A DNA stretch of 64,000 bases. Source: Pseudoalteromonas rubra (GTDB taxonomy: Bacteria; Pseudomonadota; Gammaproteobacteria; Enterobacterales; Alteromonadaceae). The stretch covers positions 1,284,120 to 1,348,119 of the forward strand of contig NZ_CP045430.1 in the NCBI RefSeq assembly GCF_005886805.2, in the 5' to 3' direction. Positions 37,940-47,285 of this stretch are shown here, piece by piece (within the stretch, counting starts at the first letter, position 1; every line of letters starts with the position of its first letter). Under the pieces are notes generated by a model that was not told the DNA's origin, ran no database searches, and worked only from the letters and a program-made list of their open reading frames with translations. A program made the position numbers and the translations under genes.

Positions 37940-38824
37940 TCAGGAAACGTCGGGATGTTTTATATGTGTTAAAACCTGTTCTAACACTTGCTCCGGATTT
38001 TCCATGTGACAATGGTGTCCACCTGCTACCTCGATACATGTAAACGCTTCAAAGCATTCAGAAAACTGCCCTAAGCTATGCTTCATTTGTGCGTATCCAG
38101 ACGTACCCATAATTGCCAAAGTTGACGTTTTAACACCTTTCAACAGCGACTGTGCCTGAGCACGTGAGAAACGCGTCGTTGAAGGCAACTTCAATTTAGG
38201 GTCCGTCGTTAAGCGTGCGCCCTCCTCAAGCTCTTCTATATTTCGCTCCATTAATATAGCAGCTATTTCTTCATTGAAATCGCTAACTTTAAGCCGCGCT
38301 TTGATGATAGCTTGTTTATCAGCAAACAGACGCAATGTTGTTTCATTAAATTGTTCAACTACCTGCCTTGCAGCAAAGGCGTCAAGCAACTGTTGCTTAG
38401 CATTCTTATCGCTTTGATATAATAGACCAATACCATCTATCAGTGTCAGTGTATTTACTTTTTCAGCATATAGACTGGTGAACAGTCCGCCCACCAAAGC
38501 CCCCATTGAATGCCCGACGATGTGACAATGCTCTATGTGCTTGGCACGAAGAAAAGCTAAAACATCATAAACATATTCTACAAAATAATAATGCGCATCG
38601 GCACTTCTCCAGTCCGAATAACCATGACCCGGAAAGTCCAATGCAATAAACTTAAACGCCTCTAGCGCACTGTTTGGCAAGTTATCCAATAGGGGTAAAA
38701 AGCTGTTGCTGTTATCCTGCCAGCCATGCAGCATCAGGATAACTTGCGCTCCCTCTCCCATTTCCTGGTACGCGAACCCGTCCACTCGCCCTTGTTTTAT
38801 CTTGTTTTTATTAGTAATCAACAT
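37940..38824 (-). CDS. Alpha/beta hydrolase
   Basis: A 294-residue serine hydrolase. Oxyanion motif MLHGWQDNSNSF about residues 31-42, nucleophile elbow G-H-S-M-G-A at about 107-112, and a late histidine in AGGHHCHMENPE. It resembles esterase/lipase-type members near fadD in related genera, so a role in cleaving lipid esters to fatty acids is plausible but inferred. No signal peptide is seen, so it is cytoplasmic. It is upstream of fadD on the same strand, with 122 bp between; the alkaline phosphatase gene is divergent. Confidence 0.88.
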   Translation of the reverse strand: MLITNKNKIKQGRVDGFAYQEMGEGAQVILMLHGWQDNSNSFLPLLDNLPNSALEAFKFIALDFPGHGYSDWRSADAHYYFVEYVYDVLAFLRAKHIEHCHIVGHSMGALVGGLFTSLYAEKVNTLTLIDGIGLLYQSDKNAKQQLLDAFAARQVVEQFNETTLRLFADKQAIIKARLKVSDFNEEIAAILMERNIEELEEGARLTTDPKLKLPSTTRFSRAQAQSLLKGVKTSTLAIMGTSGYAQMKHSLGQFSECFEAFTCIEVAGGHHCHMENPEQVLEQVLTHIKHPDVS

Positions 38825-38961
38825 AAATTCATATTCTTATTGAACGTATTACATTAATATTCTACGCATTATAGCTCGCGTGCAAAGTACTAATCACTGT
38901 TCTGACAATGGTTGACTCATTGCCAAGACGAGCAAAAACACGGGAACATTAAGGATCATCT

Positions 38962-40263
38962 ATGACACGCAACATTAGCGCTCTGGCGTTTGCTCTGGGC
39001 TGTACCTTGTCAAACTCAGTATTTGCTGCACCAAAAAATATCATTTATATGATTGGTGATGGCATGGGGCCAGCCTTCACTACAGCCTATCGTTATATGC
39101 AGGACGATAAAGCGACCAAAGTCGTCGAACCAACTGTATTTGACTCTATCCTGGTGGGTATGGCGCATACCTATCCAGACGACGATACCGTAGTGACGGA
39201 TAGCGCAGCCGGCGCTACAGCACTCAGTACAGCAGAAAAAAGCTACAATGGGGCAATTGCGGTAGATACACATAAACAATCGCTAAAAACAATGCTGGAA
39301 ATTGCAAAAGAGCGAGGGATGACAACAGCACTTGTGGCCACATCCCAGATAAACCACGCCACCCCAGCGAGTTTCGCAGCGCACAATGAGTCAAGACGCA
39401 ACTATGACGAAATTGCTGACGATTACATCGACAATAAAATCGCAGGTAAGTTACCTGTCGATTTATTGCTAGGTGGTGGTACCAAGTACTTTGTTCGTGA
39501 AGACAGAAACCTGATCACTGAATTTAAAGAATCCGGATATCAGTATGCAGACGCGTTCAGCGAGCTGGATTCGCTCAGCCGCCTTCCTGCACTGGGTTTA
39601 TTCGCAGAGGTTGCGTTTCCTCATGCAATAGACAGTGAGGAGCCTAAGCGACTGACTACAATGACTAATAAAGCCCTGGATTTGTTGCACAATCACAACG
39701 GAAAAGGCTTTTTTGTAATGATCGAGGGCAGTCAAATCGACTGGTGCGGACACGCCAACGATATTGCTTGTGCAATGAAAGAGATGGACGATTTCGCTGG
39801 CGCAATCACTGCCGCTAAAGCCTATATCGACAAAAACCCAGACACGGTATTAGTTGTCACTGCTGATCACTCTACAGGCGGCCTTACTCTGGGAAGCAAT
39901 GGCGTGTATCAATGGAAGGCTGATGTTGTCGCAAAAACGAAGGCCTCCGTCAAAGAACTCACCAACGTACTCTCAGAGGCTAAGCCAAAGCAAATGGCCG
40001 AGACCTGGACGCAGCTGACCGGTTTGCCCTTTGACGAAGCAACTAAAAAGAAACTTATCACTGCAAAAAAAGACTCAAAAGAGGCCTTGTATAAAGCAGC
40101 GAATAACATCATTAATGATGCCAGCTACACAGGCTGGACAACCAAAGGGCACACCGCAATCGATGTGCAAGTATTCGCCTACGGTGAAGGACGTGATGCA
40201 TTCATTGGCTCCCTCAACAACACGCAAATTGCTGAAAAGTTAATCTCTTATATAGAGAAATAA
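38962..40263 (+). CDS. Secreted alkaline phosphatase (PhoA family)
   Basis: Periplasmic phosphomonoesterase of 433 residues. Signal peptide 1-22 (SVFA|A). The metal-binding start IYMIGDGMGP, the nucleophile motif V-V-T-D-S-A-A-G-A-T-A with the active-site serine, and the zinc-ligand motif VTADHSTGG are all present, with a C-terminal GHTAIDVQVFAYG histidine. It releases phosphate from organic esters, which the Na/Pi symporter at 2.4 kb could import. No convincing Pho box is visible in the 137-bp gap. Confidence 0.93.
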   Translation: MTRNISALAFALGCTLSNSVFAAPKNIIYMIGDGMGPAFTTAYRYMQDDKATKVVEPTVFDSILVGMAHTYPDDDTVVTDSAAGATALSTAEKSYNGAIAVDTHKQSLKTMLEIAKERGMTTALVATSQINHATPASFAAHNESRRNYDEIADDYIDNKIAGKLPVDLLLGGGTKYFVREDRNLITEFKESGYQYADAFSELDSLSRLPALGLFAEVAFPHAIDSEEPKRLTTMTNKALDLLHNHNGKGFFVMIEGSQIDWCGHANDIACAMKEMDDFAGAITAAKAYIDKNPDTVLVVTADHSTGGLTLGSNGVYQWKADVVAKTKASVKELTNVLSEAKPKQMAETWTQLTGLPFDEATKKKLITAKKDSKEALYKAANNIINDASYTGWTTKGHTAIDVQVFAYGEGRDAFIGSLNNTQIAEKLISYIEK

Positions 40264-40305
40264 CAAGTATACTGCAAAGCGGATCGGCACAGCCGTTCCG
40301 CTTAC

Positions 40306-42363
40306 TCAGGGTGCGGAAATGTTTGCAGTTTCTTGTCTGTTACTGATAGCCTGGTTCTTTAGCAGCCCCATGGCATCATCTATTGGCATGGCTTTGTAAT
40401 ATAAAAACCCTTGCACGCAGTCTACCTGTGACTGTTTGACCAGGTTTTCCTCTTCTTTTGTCTCTACCCCTTCAGCGACTAACCGGAAACCGAGTTTAGC
40501 GATCATCTCAGAGAGGTTCGTATATAGAGACACAGACTTACAATTATAGCTCTCAGGCAGCAAACTTCGATCTAGCTTAATGGTGTCTATATTAAGTTTT
40601 GATAACACTGATAGACAAGAATACCCTGTACCAAAATCATCCATAGCACAGGCAATCCGATGCTCACGAAGTAAATTAACCACATCAACCGTGCGATTAA
40701 AGTCCTCGATGTAACTGGATTCAAGCAATTCCACCTCAACCTGACCCGGGTAATCCGCAAACGCTTTCACGATCCGTTTGTACCCGCCCGTTAACAAATT
40801 TTGCGGCGAAATGTTAAAACTGACTTTGGGCCTGAATCCAGCTCTGGCAAACTGTTCTAGGTCTACTTCTAGCTGGTCTATGACGAAGTTATCTATGATA
40901 TGTAATAACGAATGCTGCTCCAGGGTTGCCAAGAACCAAGGACCCTGAACCTGTCCATCCGTCTCTTTCAACCTCAATAAAGCCTCAAAACCAACAACTT
41001 CTTTTGTGTAGGGGTTGATCTTTGGCTGATAAAATAACATTAGTTCACCGCGATTTAGCGCATCTGTGACTTCTTTCAGACTGTGTACGTTGATCTGCTC
41101 TTCGCGTTGAGAGCGAGTGTACGAACTTTCTGCTCCCGCCTCTATCAATCTGCCAGTCGTGAACCGCTTCAGCAGTACATCCAGCGCCTTACCAGACAAA
41201 TTATGATCACGGTTAAATTTCAAGAATGGATAGTACAACGCAGCATTAAGCGCGATCAGCAGGACCTGGAGCACGACACCACTGATACTTTGCGTCAATA
41301 ACCAGCCACTGATAAACACGGGCGTAAACCAGGGAATATCCATTGCCGGTGCGAGTGCAATAACGCCAGTTGAAATACACACGTAGGAGATCAGCGCGTT
41401 CAACAAAGGGCTAAGCAAAAATGGGATAAGCAGATACGGATTAAAGACAATAGGCAATGCGTAGAGCATCACCTCACTGATGTTAAATAACGCGAGCGGT
41501 GATGCTATCATTGCAATACTCCGCTCGTGACGCGCATTTTTGAGCAGCATAGCCGCGATGATCAGGCCCCAGATACACCCCGTTCCGCCTATAATGACGA
41601 AGCAGGTGTAGAAGTCGTAACTTGAAAGCTGAGGTAACACCAGATAATCGGTCAACTCCCCCGACACTAATAAGTGATATGTGTTATCTCCATGAACACC
41701 TATAAACCACAGTAGGTGAGAAAAAATAAGCTGTGCCGAAATTTTCTCGAACACACTCCAGGTCGGATTAAGAAGCTTTAAGGTACTATGAAGCTGGCCG
41801 GTAAAATGGTCGAATAGCGGGATAACTAACAAAATAATCGCGGTAACGAGAATATAGGGAATAATCAAATTCAGGTGTTTACGCAAAAACAAACTAATCG
41901 AGCTGATCCCCACCAATCTGAGCCAGCGGATCCGCTCAATGTAAGCCAGCAGGTAACAACACAGGACCGGCATAAGCAGAGAATATAGCATGCCATTACG
42001 GTGCACTATATTCAGCGCCCCCTGACTGATCTCAATGTAACCTGTCGTCGCTGTGAAGCAAGCCAGCACTAACACAGGCCCTGCAATGGTGTGTATTTTA
42101 AGGTTCTTAGAAAGATAGTAACTGAAAGAAATGAGCGTAAGTAACGGAAAAATCCCCCATACCAGCGTATTAAAGTCACCAAGCGCTTGATACTTTAATT
42201 TACTCAGGTCGTCGCCAAGCCATTGGTTTAGAAGAGTAATTACTGATGCAACAATAAAAAATGGGATGAGCGCGATATAACCTTCTCGCAACGACAAAAC
42301 AACCGTATTTGAAGAAAGCTTGAGTGCAAACTGGTTAAATCTGTTCAGCAAACGCGTGACCAT
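40306..42363 (-). CDS. Fusion of a PTS EIIC (lactose/cellobiose type) membrane domain with an EAL phosphodiesterase
   Basis: A 685-residue protein. Residues 15-385 form a multi-helix EIIC domain with the family motifs WFIGVHGDN (220-228), ALFNISEVMLYALPIVFNPYL (291-311, written here only to locate it) and DIPWFTPVFISGWL (342-355). Residues about 430-680 form an EAL domain with E-A-L at 460-462 and the later catalytic motifs FNIS, ELLES, MDDFGTGYS, IKLDRS, EGVET and VQGF, so c-di-GMP hydrolysis is expected. No EIIA or EIIB domain is encoded here or nearby. Likely a sugar-responsive membrane phosphodiesterase. Confidence 0.92.
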   Translation of the reverse strand: MVTRLLNRFNQFALKLSSNTVVLSLREGYIALIPFFIVASVITLLNQWLGDDLSKLKYQALGDFNTLVWGIFPLLTLISFSYYLSKNLKIHTIAGPVLVLACFTATTGYIEISQGALNIVHRNGMLYSLLMPVLCCYLLAYIERIRWLRLVGISSISLFLRKHLNLIIPYILVTAIILLVIPLFDHFTGQLHSTLKLLNPTWSVFEKISAQLIFSHLLWFIGVHGDNTYHLLVSGELTDYLVLPQLSSYDFYTCFVIIGGTGCIWGLIIAAMLLKNARHERSIAMIASPLALFNISEVMLYALPIVFNPYLLIPFLLSPLLNALISYVCISTGVIALAPAMDIPWFTPVFISGWLLTQSISGVVLQVLLIALNAALYYPFLKFNRDHNLSGKALDVLLKRFTTGRLIEAGAESSYTRSQREEQINVHSLKEVTDALNRGELMLFYQPKINPYTKEVVGFEALLRLKETDGQVQGPWFLATLEQHSLLHIIDNFVIDQLEVDLEQFARAGFRPKVSFNISPQNLLTGGYKRIVKAFADYPGQVEVELLESSYIEDFNRTVDVVNLLREHRIACAMDDFGTGYSCLSVLSKLNIDTIKLDRSLLPESYNCKSVSLYTNLSEMIAKLGFRLVAEGVETKEEENLVKQSQVDCVQGFLYYKAMPIDDAMGLLKNQAISNRQETANISAP

Positions 42364-42513
42364 AAATTGTTATTTTCTTTTAACATTACTCCAAAAGCAG
42401 ATTAAAACAAATGAATTGACTAAATTTTTGCTGAAAAATATTCAAGCCGAAAGACGGGGCTCAGGGAGGCGCTTATTAAGACAAAGAGTAATTATAACCG
42501 ATTAGGTAAAATG

Positions 42514-42801
42514 TCAGGCGTAAATGCTGACTCCAAGTAGTGACTGAACTTCGCTTCGCCGTTCTTGGTTTTGAATCGCACTATAGGATTGTATAGCAAC
42601 ACTGGTTTTAAAATTAGGTTGATCATAGATGACATCTCTTTTGTCATCAGTATACTGCTGGGCCAGTGCGACACCCGCATCGGAGTATTTGAGTTTAGCA
42701 GCTTGCTGAACTGGCGCTTGGGTGTCACTCGCAGCAGGTTTAACAACCGACTGTCTCAGTTGATAAGTATCCTGATTTTGAACAAGCTGGTTGATTTTCA
42801 T
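42514..42801 (-). CDS. Small hypothetical protein
   Basis: A 95-residue polar protein with many Gln and Ser, no signal peptide or membrane segment, and no domain I recognise. It follows tsaB on the same strand with 47 bp between. A second frame in the same place (42492-42746) has odd composition and is considered a shadow. The gap 42364-42513 shows no clear gene or terminator. Confidence 0.6.
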   Translation of the reverse strand: MKINQLVQNQDTYQLRQSVVKPAASDTQAPVQQAAKLKYSDAGVALAQQYTDDKRDVIYDQPNFKTSVAIQSYSAIQNQERRSEVQSLLGVSIYA

Positions 42802-42848
42802 CAGTCTATATCACCAAAAACCCAATGCACCAGTATAAGATTAGCCCG

Positions 42849-43535
42849 TTACTCGCGTCCGGGCAACTTCTTCCAGGTCACAGTATCCCTAACATACTGG
42901 GGCTGAGCGTCTGCAGCATTAACAACCTTACCGGCTTCAAACTGAGCAATGCCGGTATCTAACATATATTCAGCATGCGGCAGCGTAATATCGTTATGTA
43001 CTTCGAGCCCGAGCTTTTCAGCGACATCCGAATAGGTCTGCCAGCCAGTGCCGACTGCAAGTACGCCTTCAAATTCGCCGTCAATAAGCTCAGGCTTGAT
43101 CACTCTTTCTTCACCCAAGGCAATCGCCTGATTATTATCCGAACGGGTATAATGACAAAGATAAACCTCGCCCATACGCGCGTCAATCGCAACCAAAACC
43201 TGCTTTGCTTGGGTTTGCGCAAATGCCTGTTGTGCCATTGCCTGAAGCGTCGAAACACCTGCCAGTTGCAAGTTTCCGGAATACGCTAACCCCTGGGCAA
43301 CAGCGACTCCGATACGTACCCCAGTAAAACTGCCTGGTCCACGGCCAAATACCAGACCATCCAGATCTTTAAGCTGACAACCTGCTTCAGTAAACAGTTG
43401 CTCGACTAAAGGCAATATTTTCTGACTATGTTGCTGAGGGCACTCTTCAAAGTGGCGATACAGGTTGCCGTTGTACGACAACGCCAGGCTCAGAGCTTCC
43501 GTTGAAGCATCCAGGGCAAGCAAATTATATTTCAT
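42849..43535 (-). CDS. tsaB: tRNA t6A biosynthesis protein TsaB
   Basis: Partner of TsaD, TsaE and TsaC in making N6-threonylcarbamoyladenosine at tRNA position 37. The 228-residue actin-like protein starts NLLALDASTEALSLAL and has the typical GRGPGSFTGVRIGVAVAQGLAY and ARMGEVYLCHY motifs. ATG 43535 overlaps the end of the dinG/yoaA gene by 11 bp, so it is translationally coupled; the longer TTG start at 43544 is less likely. Confidence 0.95.
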   Translation of the reverse strand: MKYNLLALDASTEALSLALSYNGNLYRHFEECPQQHSQKILPLVEQLFTEAGCQLKDLDGLVFGRGPGSFTGVRIGVAVAQGLAYSGNLQLAGVSTLQAMAQQAFAQTQAKQVLVAIDARMGEVYLCHYTRSDNNQAIALGEERVIKPELIDGEFEGVLAVGTGWQTYSDVAEKLGLEVHNDITLPHAEYMLDTGIAQFEAGKVVNAADAQPQYVRDTVTWKKLPGRE

Positions 43536-45447
43536 GCTGGTCAATATTCTCTAAAAATGACAACGCCTTATCCAAATCGCGAGTACGTGACATGGGAGGC
43601 AAACTTTTAATAAAGGTTTCACCGTATTTTCGCGTAACCAGACGATTATCGCAAATAATTAGTACACCTTTGTCTTTCTTATCGCGGATCAGGCGCCCTA
43701 CTCCCTGCTTTAAAGCAATGACAGCCAGTGGCAGCTGAATTTCATCAAATGGTTCCTTATCCTGCAATTGGGCGTCTTTCATCCGAGCCTGCAATAACGG
43801 ATCATCCGGCGAAGTAAATGGCAGCTTGTCTATAAGCACACAACTCAGCGTATCACCACGTACATCAACCCCTTCCCAAAAGGACGCGGTGCCCATTAAA
43901 ACCGCATTACCATGGCGGACAAATTGCTCCAGAATAATCCGCTTTGATGCTTGCCCTTGCATAAACACCGGGTATTCTGTCGCAGTACTCAGTCCTTCAT
44001 ACACCAAGTGCATCACTCGATAACTGGTAAAAAGCAAAAACGTACGACCCTGGGCTGCATTGATCACTTGCTTTGCGATTTTAACCAACGCATGCGGCAT
44101 CATTTCATCTTTGGTTTCAGGCAGATAACGGGGCAGACAAAGCATGGCCTGCGATTCATAGTCAAACGGGCTGTCGACAATGGCCTGATGATCTGGTGCC
44201 AGACCCAAACTGTCGTTAAAGTGCGCGAGGCTATTGTCCACCGATAAAGTTGCAGAGGTAAACACAAAGCTCGCTTCGCTTTTAGCCATCATGTCTTTAA
44301 ATCGATTAGAAACATCCAACGGCGTGATATGAATTGTCAGGAAACGACGGGTGGTTTCGAACCAATAACTAAAGCCCGACTGAGTAACATCAAAGGCCCG
44401 GTCGAGTTGTCCTTTAAACGACAAAACCCGCTCCAGCGGATGTTCTATCTTATCAGAGCGGTCGAGGCACAACTTAAGCACCTGATATAAAAAGTCCAGA
44501 TTACTGATCACCCTGTGCAGCGCATCGCAGATCACTTTGTCCTGCAACTTTTCTCGCCAGTCTCCCCTTGCACCTTCCCCCCCAAACACAAGTCGCAGAT
44601 CGGCTACACTGGTCTCCAACTTATTCAGCGTTTTGCCCAGTTGCAACATATCCGGAATGTCACTTCGGTAAATCAACCTTAAATCATTAATGAGCGCCTG
44701 TAGCTGTTTAGTACTGATTGACTCACCAAAGTAATCAGATGCGATTTCACCAAGCTGATGCGCCTCATCAAAAATATAGGTATCTGCGGTTGGCATTAAC
44801 TCTGCAAACCCCGATTCTTTCACCGACATGTCAGCAAAAAACAAATGGTGATTAATCACAACCAGATCGGCCTCCGTCGCTTTTAATCGGGCTTTACGTA
44901 TATAACAGTCGGCAAAATCCGGACAATCCTTACCTAAGCAGTTGTCCGCAGTCGAGTTAACATAAGGCAGTACTTTGGCGTCTTCTTCAATACCCACACA
45001 GTCTGCGAGGTCGCCGCTTTGTGTTTCAGTAGCAAACTTAGCAACCATGGCCAGCTGGTGCATCACATCGGGGTCGTCACTTGGCACATGGGCCACATGT
45101 TCATTCAGCCGATAAGTACACAGATAATTCGCTCTACCCTTTAACAAAGCAACCTTACGGCCTTTGCCAAGCGCTTTAAGTAGCTCCGGCAAATCTCTAT
45201 GATACAGCTGCTCCTGCAGAGCTTTTGAGCCGGTTGAGATGATCACCTTTTTATCGTTCAGAAGTGCAGGAACCAGATAAGCAAATGTCTTACCTGTCCC
45301 GGTACCCGCTTCCACCACACACTGTCCACCCTCTTTGACCACCTGATCTATGGCTTCGGCCATATCGATTTGAGGTTGTCTTGGCTGATAACCGCTAAAA
45401 TGGTGAGCCAGGGGACCGTTTTCTGAAAAGTACTGAGTGATAGACAA
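43525..45447 (-). CDS. yoaA: ATP-dependent DNA helicase, DinG family (YoaA-like)
   Basis: XPD/DinG-type 5'-3' helicase of 640 residues for processing stalled forks and unusual DNA structures. Walker A EAGTGTGKTFAY near residue 43; four-cysteine iron-sulfur cluster region (about 110-185: C at LCTYR, ADCV, NCLGKDCPDFADC); D-E-A-H at about residue 225; C-terminal motif GVGRLIRD. Adjacency to tsaB matches E. coli yoaA. The start is TTG at 45447; no ATG in frame is available upstream, and the decayed copy at 46.5 kb keeps TTG-TCT at the same place. No clear LexA box is seen. Confidence 0.92.
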   Translation of the reverse strand: MSITQYFSENGPLAHHFSGYQPRQPQIDMAEAIDQVVKEGGQCVVEAGTGTGKTFAYLVPALLNDKKVIISTGSKALQEQLYHRDLPELLKALGKGRKVALLKGRANYLCTYRLNEHVAHVPSDDPDVMHQLAMVAKFATETQSGDLADCVGIEEDAKVLPYVNSTADNCLGKDCPDFADCYIRKARLKATEADLVVINHHLFFADMSVKESGFAELMPTADTYIFDEAHQLGEIASDYFGESISTKQLQALINDLRLIYRSDIPDMLQLGKTLNKLETSVADLRLVFGGEGARGDWREKLQDKVICDALHRVISNLDFLYQVLKLCLDRSDKIEHPLERVLSFKGQLDRAFDVTQSGFSYWFETTRRFLTIHITPLDVSNRFKDMMAKSEASFVFTSATLSVDNSLAHFNDSLGLAPDHQAIVDSPFDYESQAMLCLPRYLPETKDEMMPHALVKIAKQVINAAQGRTFLLFTSYRVMHLVYEGLSTATEYPVFMQGQASKRIILEQFVRHGNAVLMGTASFWEGVDVRGDTLSCVLIDKLPFTSPDDPLLQARMKDAQLQDKEPFDEIQLPLAVIALKQGVGRLIRDKKDKGVLIICDNRLVTRKYGETFIKSLPPMSRTRDLDKALSFLENIDQHEI

Positions 45448-45600
45448 AATTAAAGCACTGCATAATGACTGGGCGAGGCAATTTTAGGGTGGATAAGGGG
45501 CAAGCGCAAGTAGGCATGGTTGTGTATCGTGGTCCGTCAGATCCTTTAAGTTCTGTATTCTCTGGTGCACCTGGAGTGATGTTATACCACATTACACGTA
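45448..45600. repeat. Upstream region of yoaA, copy A of a diverged duplication
   Basis: Aligns without large gaps to 46593-46765, offset 1145 bp (shared stretches ATAATGACTGGGCGAGGCA, AAGCGCAA, ATTCTCTGGT). Together with the coding part (45360-45447 against 46500-46592) it shows a duplicated segment. The rest of the 45600-45810 gap has no recognisable gene. Confidence 0.75.
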
Positions 45601-45810
45601 CTCCGAGAAAAGAGGTACCTGGCTCTATAGCCCTAGAATAGTTGAGTTCTGTCAATATACGGCGCCAATTCACTTTTATGACCTAGGTGGCTTTTCGCCT
45701 GTGAGATAGCCAAGTTTTACAATAGGTTGGAGCAAGACCTAATTCCTTGAAAGGAGAATTTCACTAGGCAAGCTTAGTATCTCAGGTTATAAACCTTATG
45801 ATTTTAACAT

Positions 45811-45835
45811 AAAAAAGCCAGCTACTGCTGGCTTT
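45811..45835 (-). terminator. Terminator of the 141-residue gene
   Basis: On the minus strand AAAGCCAGC / GCTGGCTTT with a 4-base loop and a T6 run, 73 bp after the stop at 45908. Confidence 0.85.
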
Positions 45836-45907
45836 AAGTAATAAGTATTCCGAAATTTTAACTGAGATATAGTTCCAGGTAAAAGAACATATTAAGCGCT
45901 ATAAGTT

Positions 45908-46333
45908 TCATTTAGAATTAGCCCAACCAATTACAACTTCTTTTAGCGGGACATTCGATTCAATAATGATAGTGTCATAACTTTTTCCTAATTCAGCATT
46001 TTTAGGATACTTAAATGATAAATCCATTGAATTTTTACTTGTCGAATATCCCACACTCCTTAGCGTTATCTTATCTCCTGCACTACTTTCAATTAGGTGA
46101 ACAACAACACTGCCTTTAGGAAACTTTTCAGACAAAACATCCAATTTTTCTATTACATCCCCACCTAAAAATTCATCAACCATTGCTGTAACATCAATAT
46201 TAAGCCTCGCATTGTAATTTAAAGCGTCAATAGAGTCTGTTAAGTTGAATTTATGCTGACCATTAATAGTAATAGGCTCAGGTGTTAACAACACAAACTT
46301 AGACAAGAAAAGTATCTTTAAAAGCTCAATCAT
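45908..46333 (-). CDS. Hypothetical exported or membrane-associated protein
   Basis: A 141-residue protein with a hydrophobic N-terminus (residues 1-17), possibly a signal peptide, followed by a beta-rich domain with Val/Ile/Asp repeats. No family is recognised. It lies alone between the two copies of the duplicated yoaA 5' region, with its own terminator, and is more A+T-rich to the eye than the core genes, which suggests acquired DNA. Confidence 0.6.
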   Translation of the reverse strand: MIELLKILFLSKFVLLTPEPITINGQHKFNLTDSIDALNYNARLNIDVTAMVDEFLGGDVIEKLDVLSEKFPKGSVVVHLIESSAGDKITLRSVGYSTSKNSMDLSFKYPKNAELGKSYDTIIIESNVPLKEVVIGWANSK

Positions 46334-46419
46334 TATTTGATATTTCTCCCTTTAAACTTCTTTTATCACGGGCTATTCTCTAGGAAAAAGCAGCGCTGTA
46401 ATGCTTGAAAGCCTGTTAA

Positions 46420-46592
46420 AATAATTTTGTTCAACAGTATCGATGCCAGATAACTGCGAGGTTGCCTTTGCCTGGCCCCCTGAATTACTGCACACTATAA
46501 CTTCGACCATATCAAATTAAAGGTCATAGCTGATAACCATTAAAGTGTCGAATCAATTGAGCATTTTCTATAACGTACAAATTGGCAGACAA
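46420..46592 (-). pseudogene. Decayed 5' fragment of a second yoaA/dinG gene
   Basis: Reading from TTG 46592 on the minus strand gives L-S-A-N-L-Y-V-I-E-N-A-Q-L-I-R-H-F-N-G-Y-Q-L-stop, against M-S-I-T-Q-Y-F-S-E-N-G-P-L-A-H-H-F-S-G-Y-Q-P at the start of the intact gene. After a small deletion the nucleotide match continues (GATATGGTCGAAG against GATATGGCCGAAG, then TTATCTGG). The fragment is frameshifted and truncated, about 55 codons at most. Its upstream region is duplicated too. Confidence 0.75.
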
Positions 46593-46765
46593 CGTCAAAG
46601 CACTGGATAATGACTGGGCGAGGCAGTTTTATGGCATATAAAGAGTAAGCGCAAATAGGTATGGCTTAGTCGAGTCAGTGTGGCTTTACATAGCGGTACA
46701 TCAGAACCTTTTCAACATTCTCTGGTACACAGGGAGTGTTGCCTATATCACGCTCGACACACTAG
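46593..46765. repeat. Upstream region of the yoaA fragment, copy B of the duplication
   Basis: Diverged direct copy of 45448-45600. Marks an old duplication or integration boundary next to the Rhs region. The gap to 46880 holds nothing else recognisable. Confidence 0.75.
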
Positions 46766-46882
46766 TAACTTTTATGCAATAACAAGCAAACTATTAAACA
46801 CAGTAACTAGGATACGTATTTCTTAAGCAGAATAAAATTAAAATGCTCTCAACCTTTTTATAAAGGCTCTATTTTAACAGAA

Positions 46883-46914
46883 AAATAAACCCCGCCTGAA
46901 AACGGGGTTTATTT
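46883..46914 (-). terminator. Terminator of the Fic-Rhs-membrane protein operon
   Basis: Perfect 12-bp stem AAATAAACCCCG / CGGGGTTTATTT, 8-base loop, followed on the minus strand by TTTTCTG; 69 bp after the last gene. Confidence 0.9.
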
Positions 46915-46982
46915 CCTTTGGGAATCTTATAAACACGAACTCTAAATATCAGAGTTCAGTGCATATATTAAACTTTACTTTT

Positions 46983-47285
46983 TCAGGTACCCCCCTGAAA
47001 AAACTCAACTACCTCACTATAGAAGTAAAATAAGTTGCCACCTTTATCCAGGAAGAGATACCAAAGTGACACTAAAATAGCGAACACCCCCAAGAAAAGA
47101 ATTCCTAAAGCACTACCAGCGATTCCTGAAGCTGGAGAGCCCTTTGGAAGCTTCCCAAACCCATAGCGAGCAAAAGCAATATATGATAGCCGTATATAAT
47201 AAATGCCCGCAGGCAGAACCAGTACTACAATACCTAACGTAAAAAGAGTATAGATAAATAAGTCGAACCAGTTATTGATTTCCAA
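46983..47285 (-). CDS. Small membrane protein downstream of Rhs (candidate immunity protein)
   Basis: A 100-residue protein with two or three hydrophobic helices (about 8-32, 53-78) separated by a short basic loop (FARYGFGKLPKG). Not a family I know. Its start overlaps the Rhs stop by 14 bp, the usual arrangement for a toxin and its immunity gene. Since the Rhs tip is a Gly/Ala-rich hydrophobic segment, a membrane immunity protein against a membrane-acting toxin is a reasonable guess, but only that. Confidence 0.7.
   Translation of the reverse strand: MEINNWFDLFIYTLFTLGIVVLVLPAGIYYIRLSYIAFARYGFGKLPKGSPASGIAGSALGILFLGVFAILVSLWYLFLDKGGNLFYFYSEVVEFFQGGT

Noticed and set aside
42492..42746. Minus-strand frame of 84 codons after tsaB
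   Set aside because: Overlaps the 95-residue gene in another frame, with poorer composition and no ribosome site.
45395..45673. Minus-strand frame of 92 codons upstream of yoaA
   Set aside because: It overlaps the yoaA start out of frame and covers the duplicated non-coding segment; the copy at 46.6 kb does not keep the frame.
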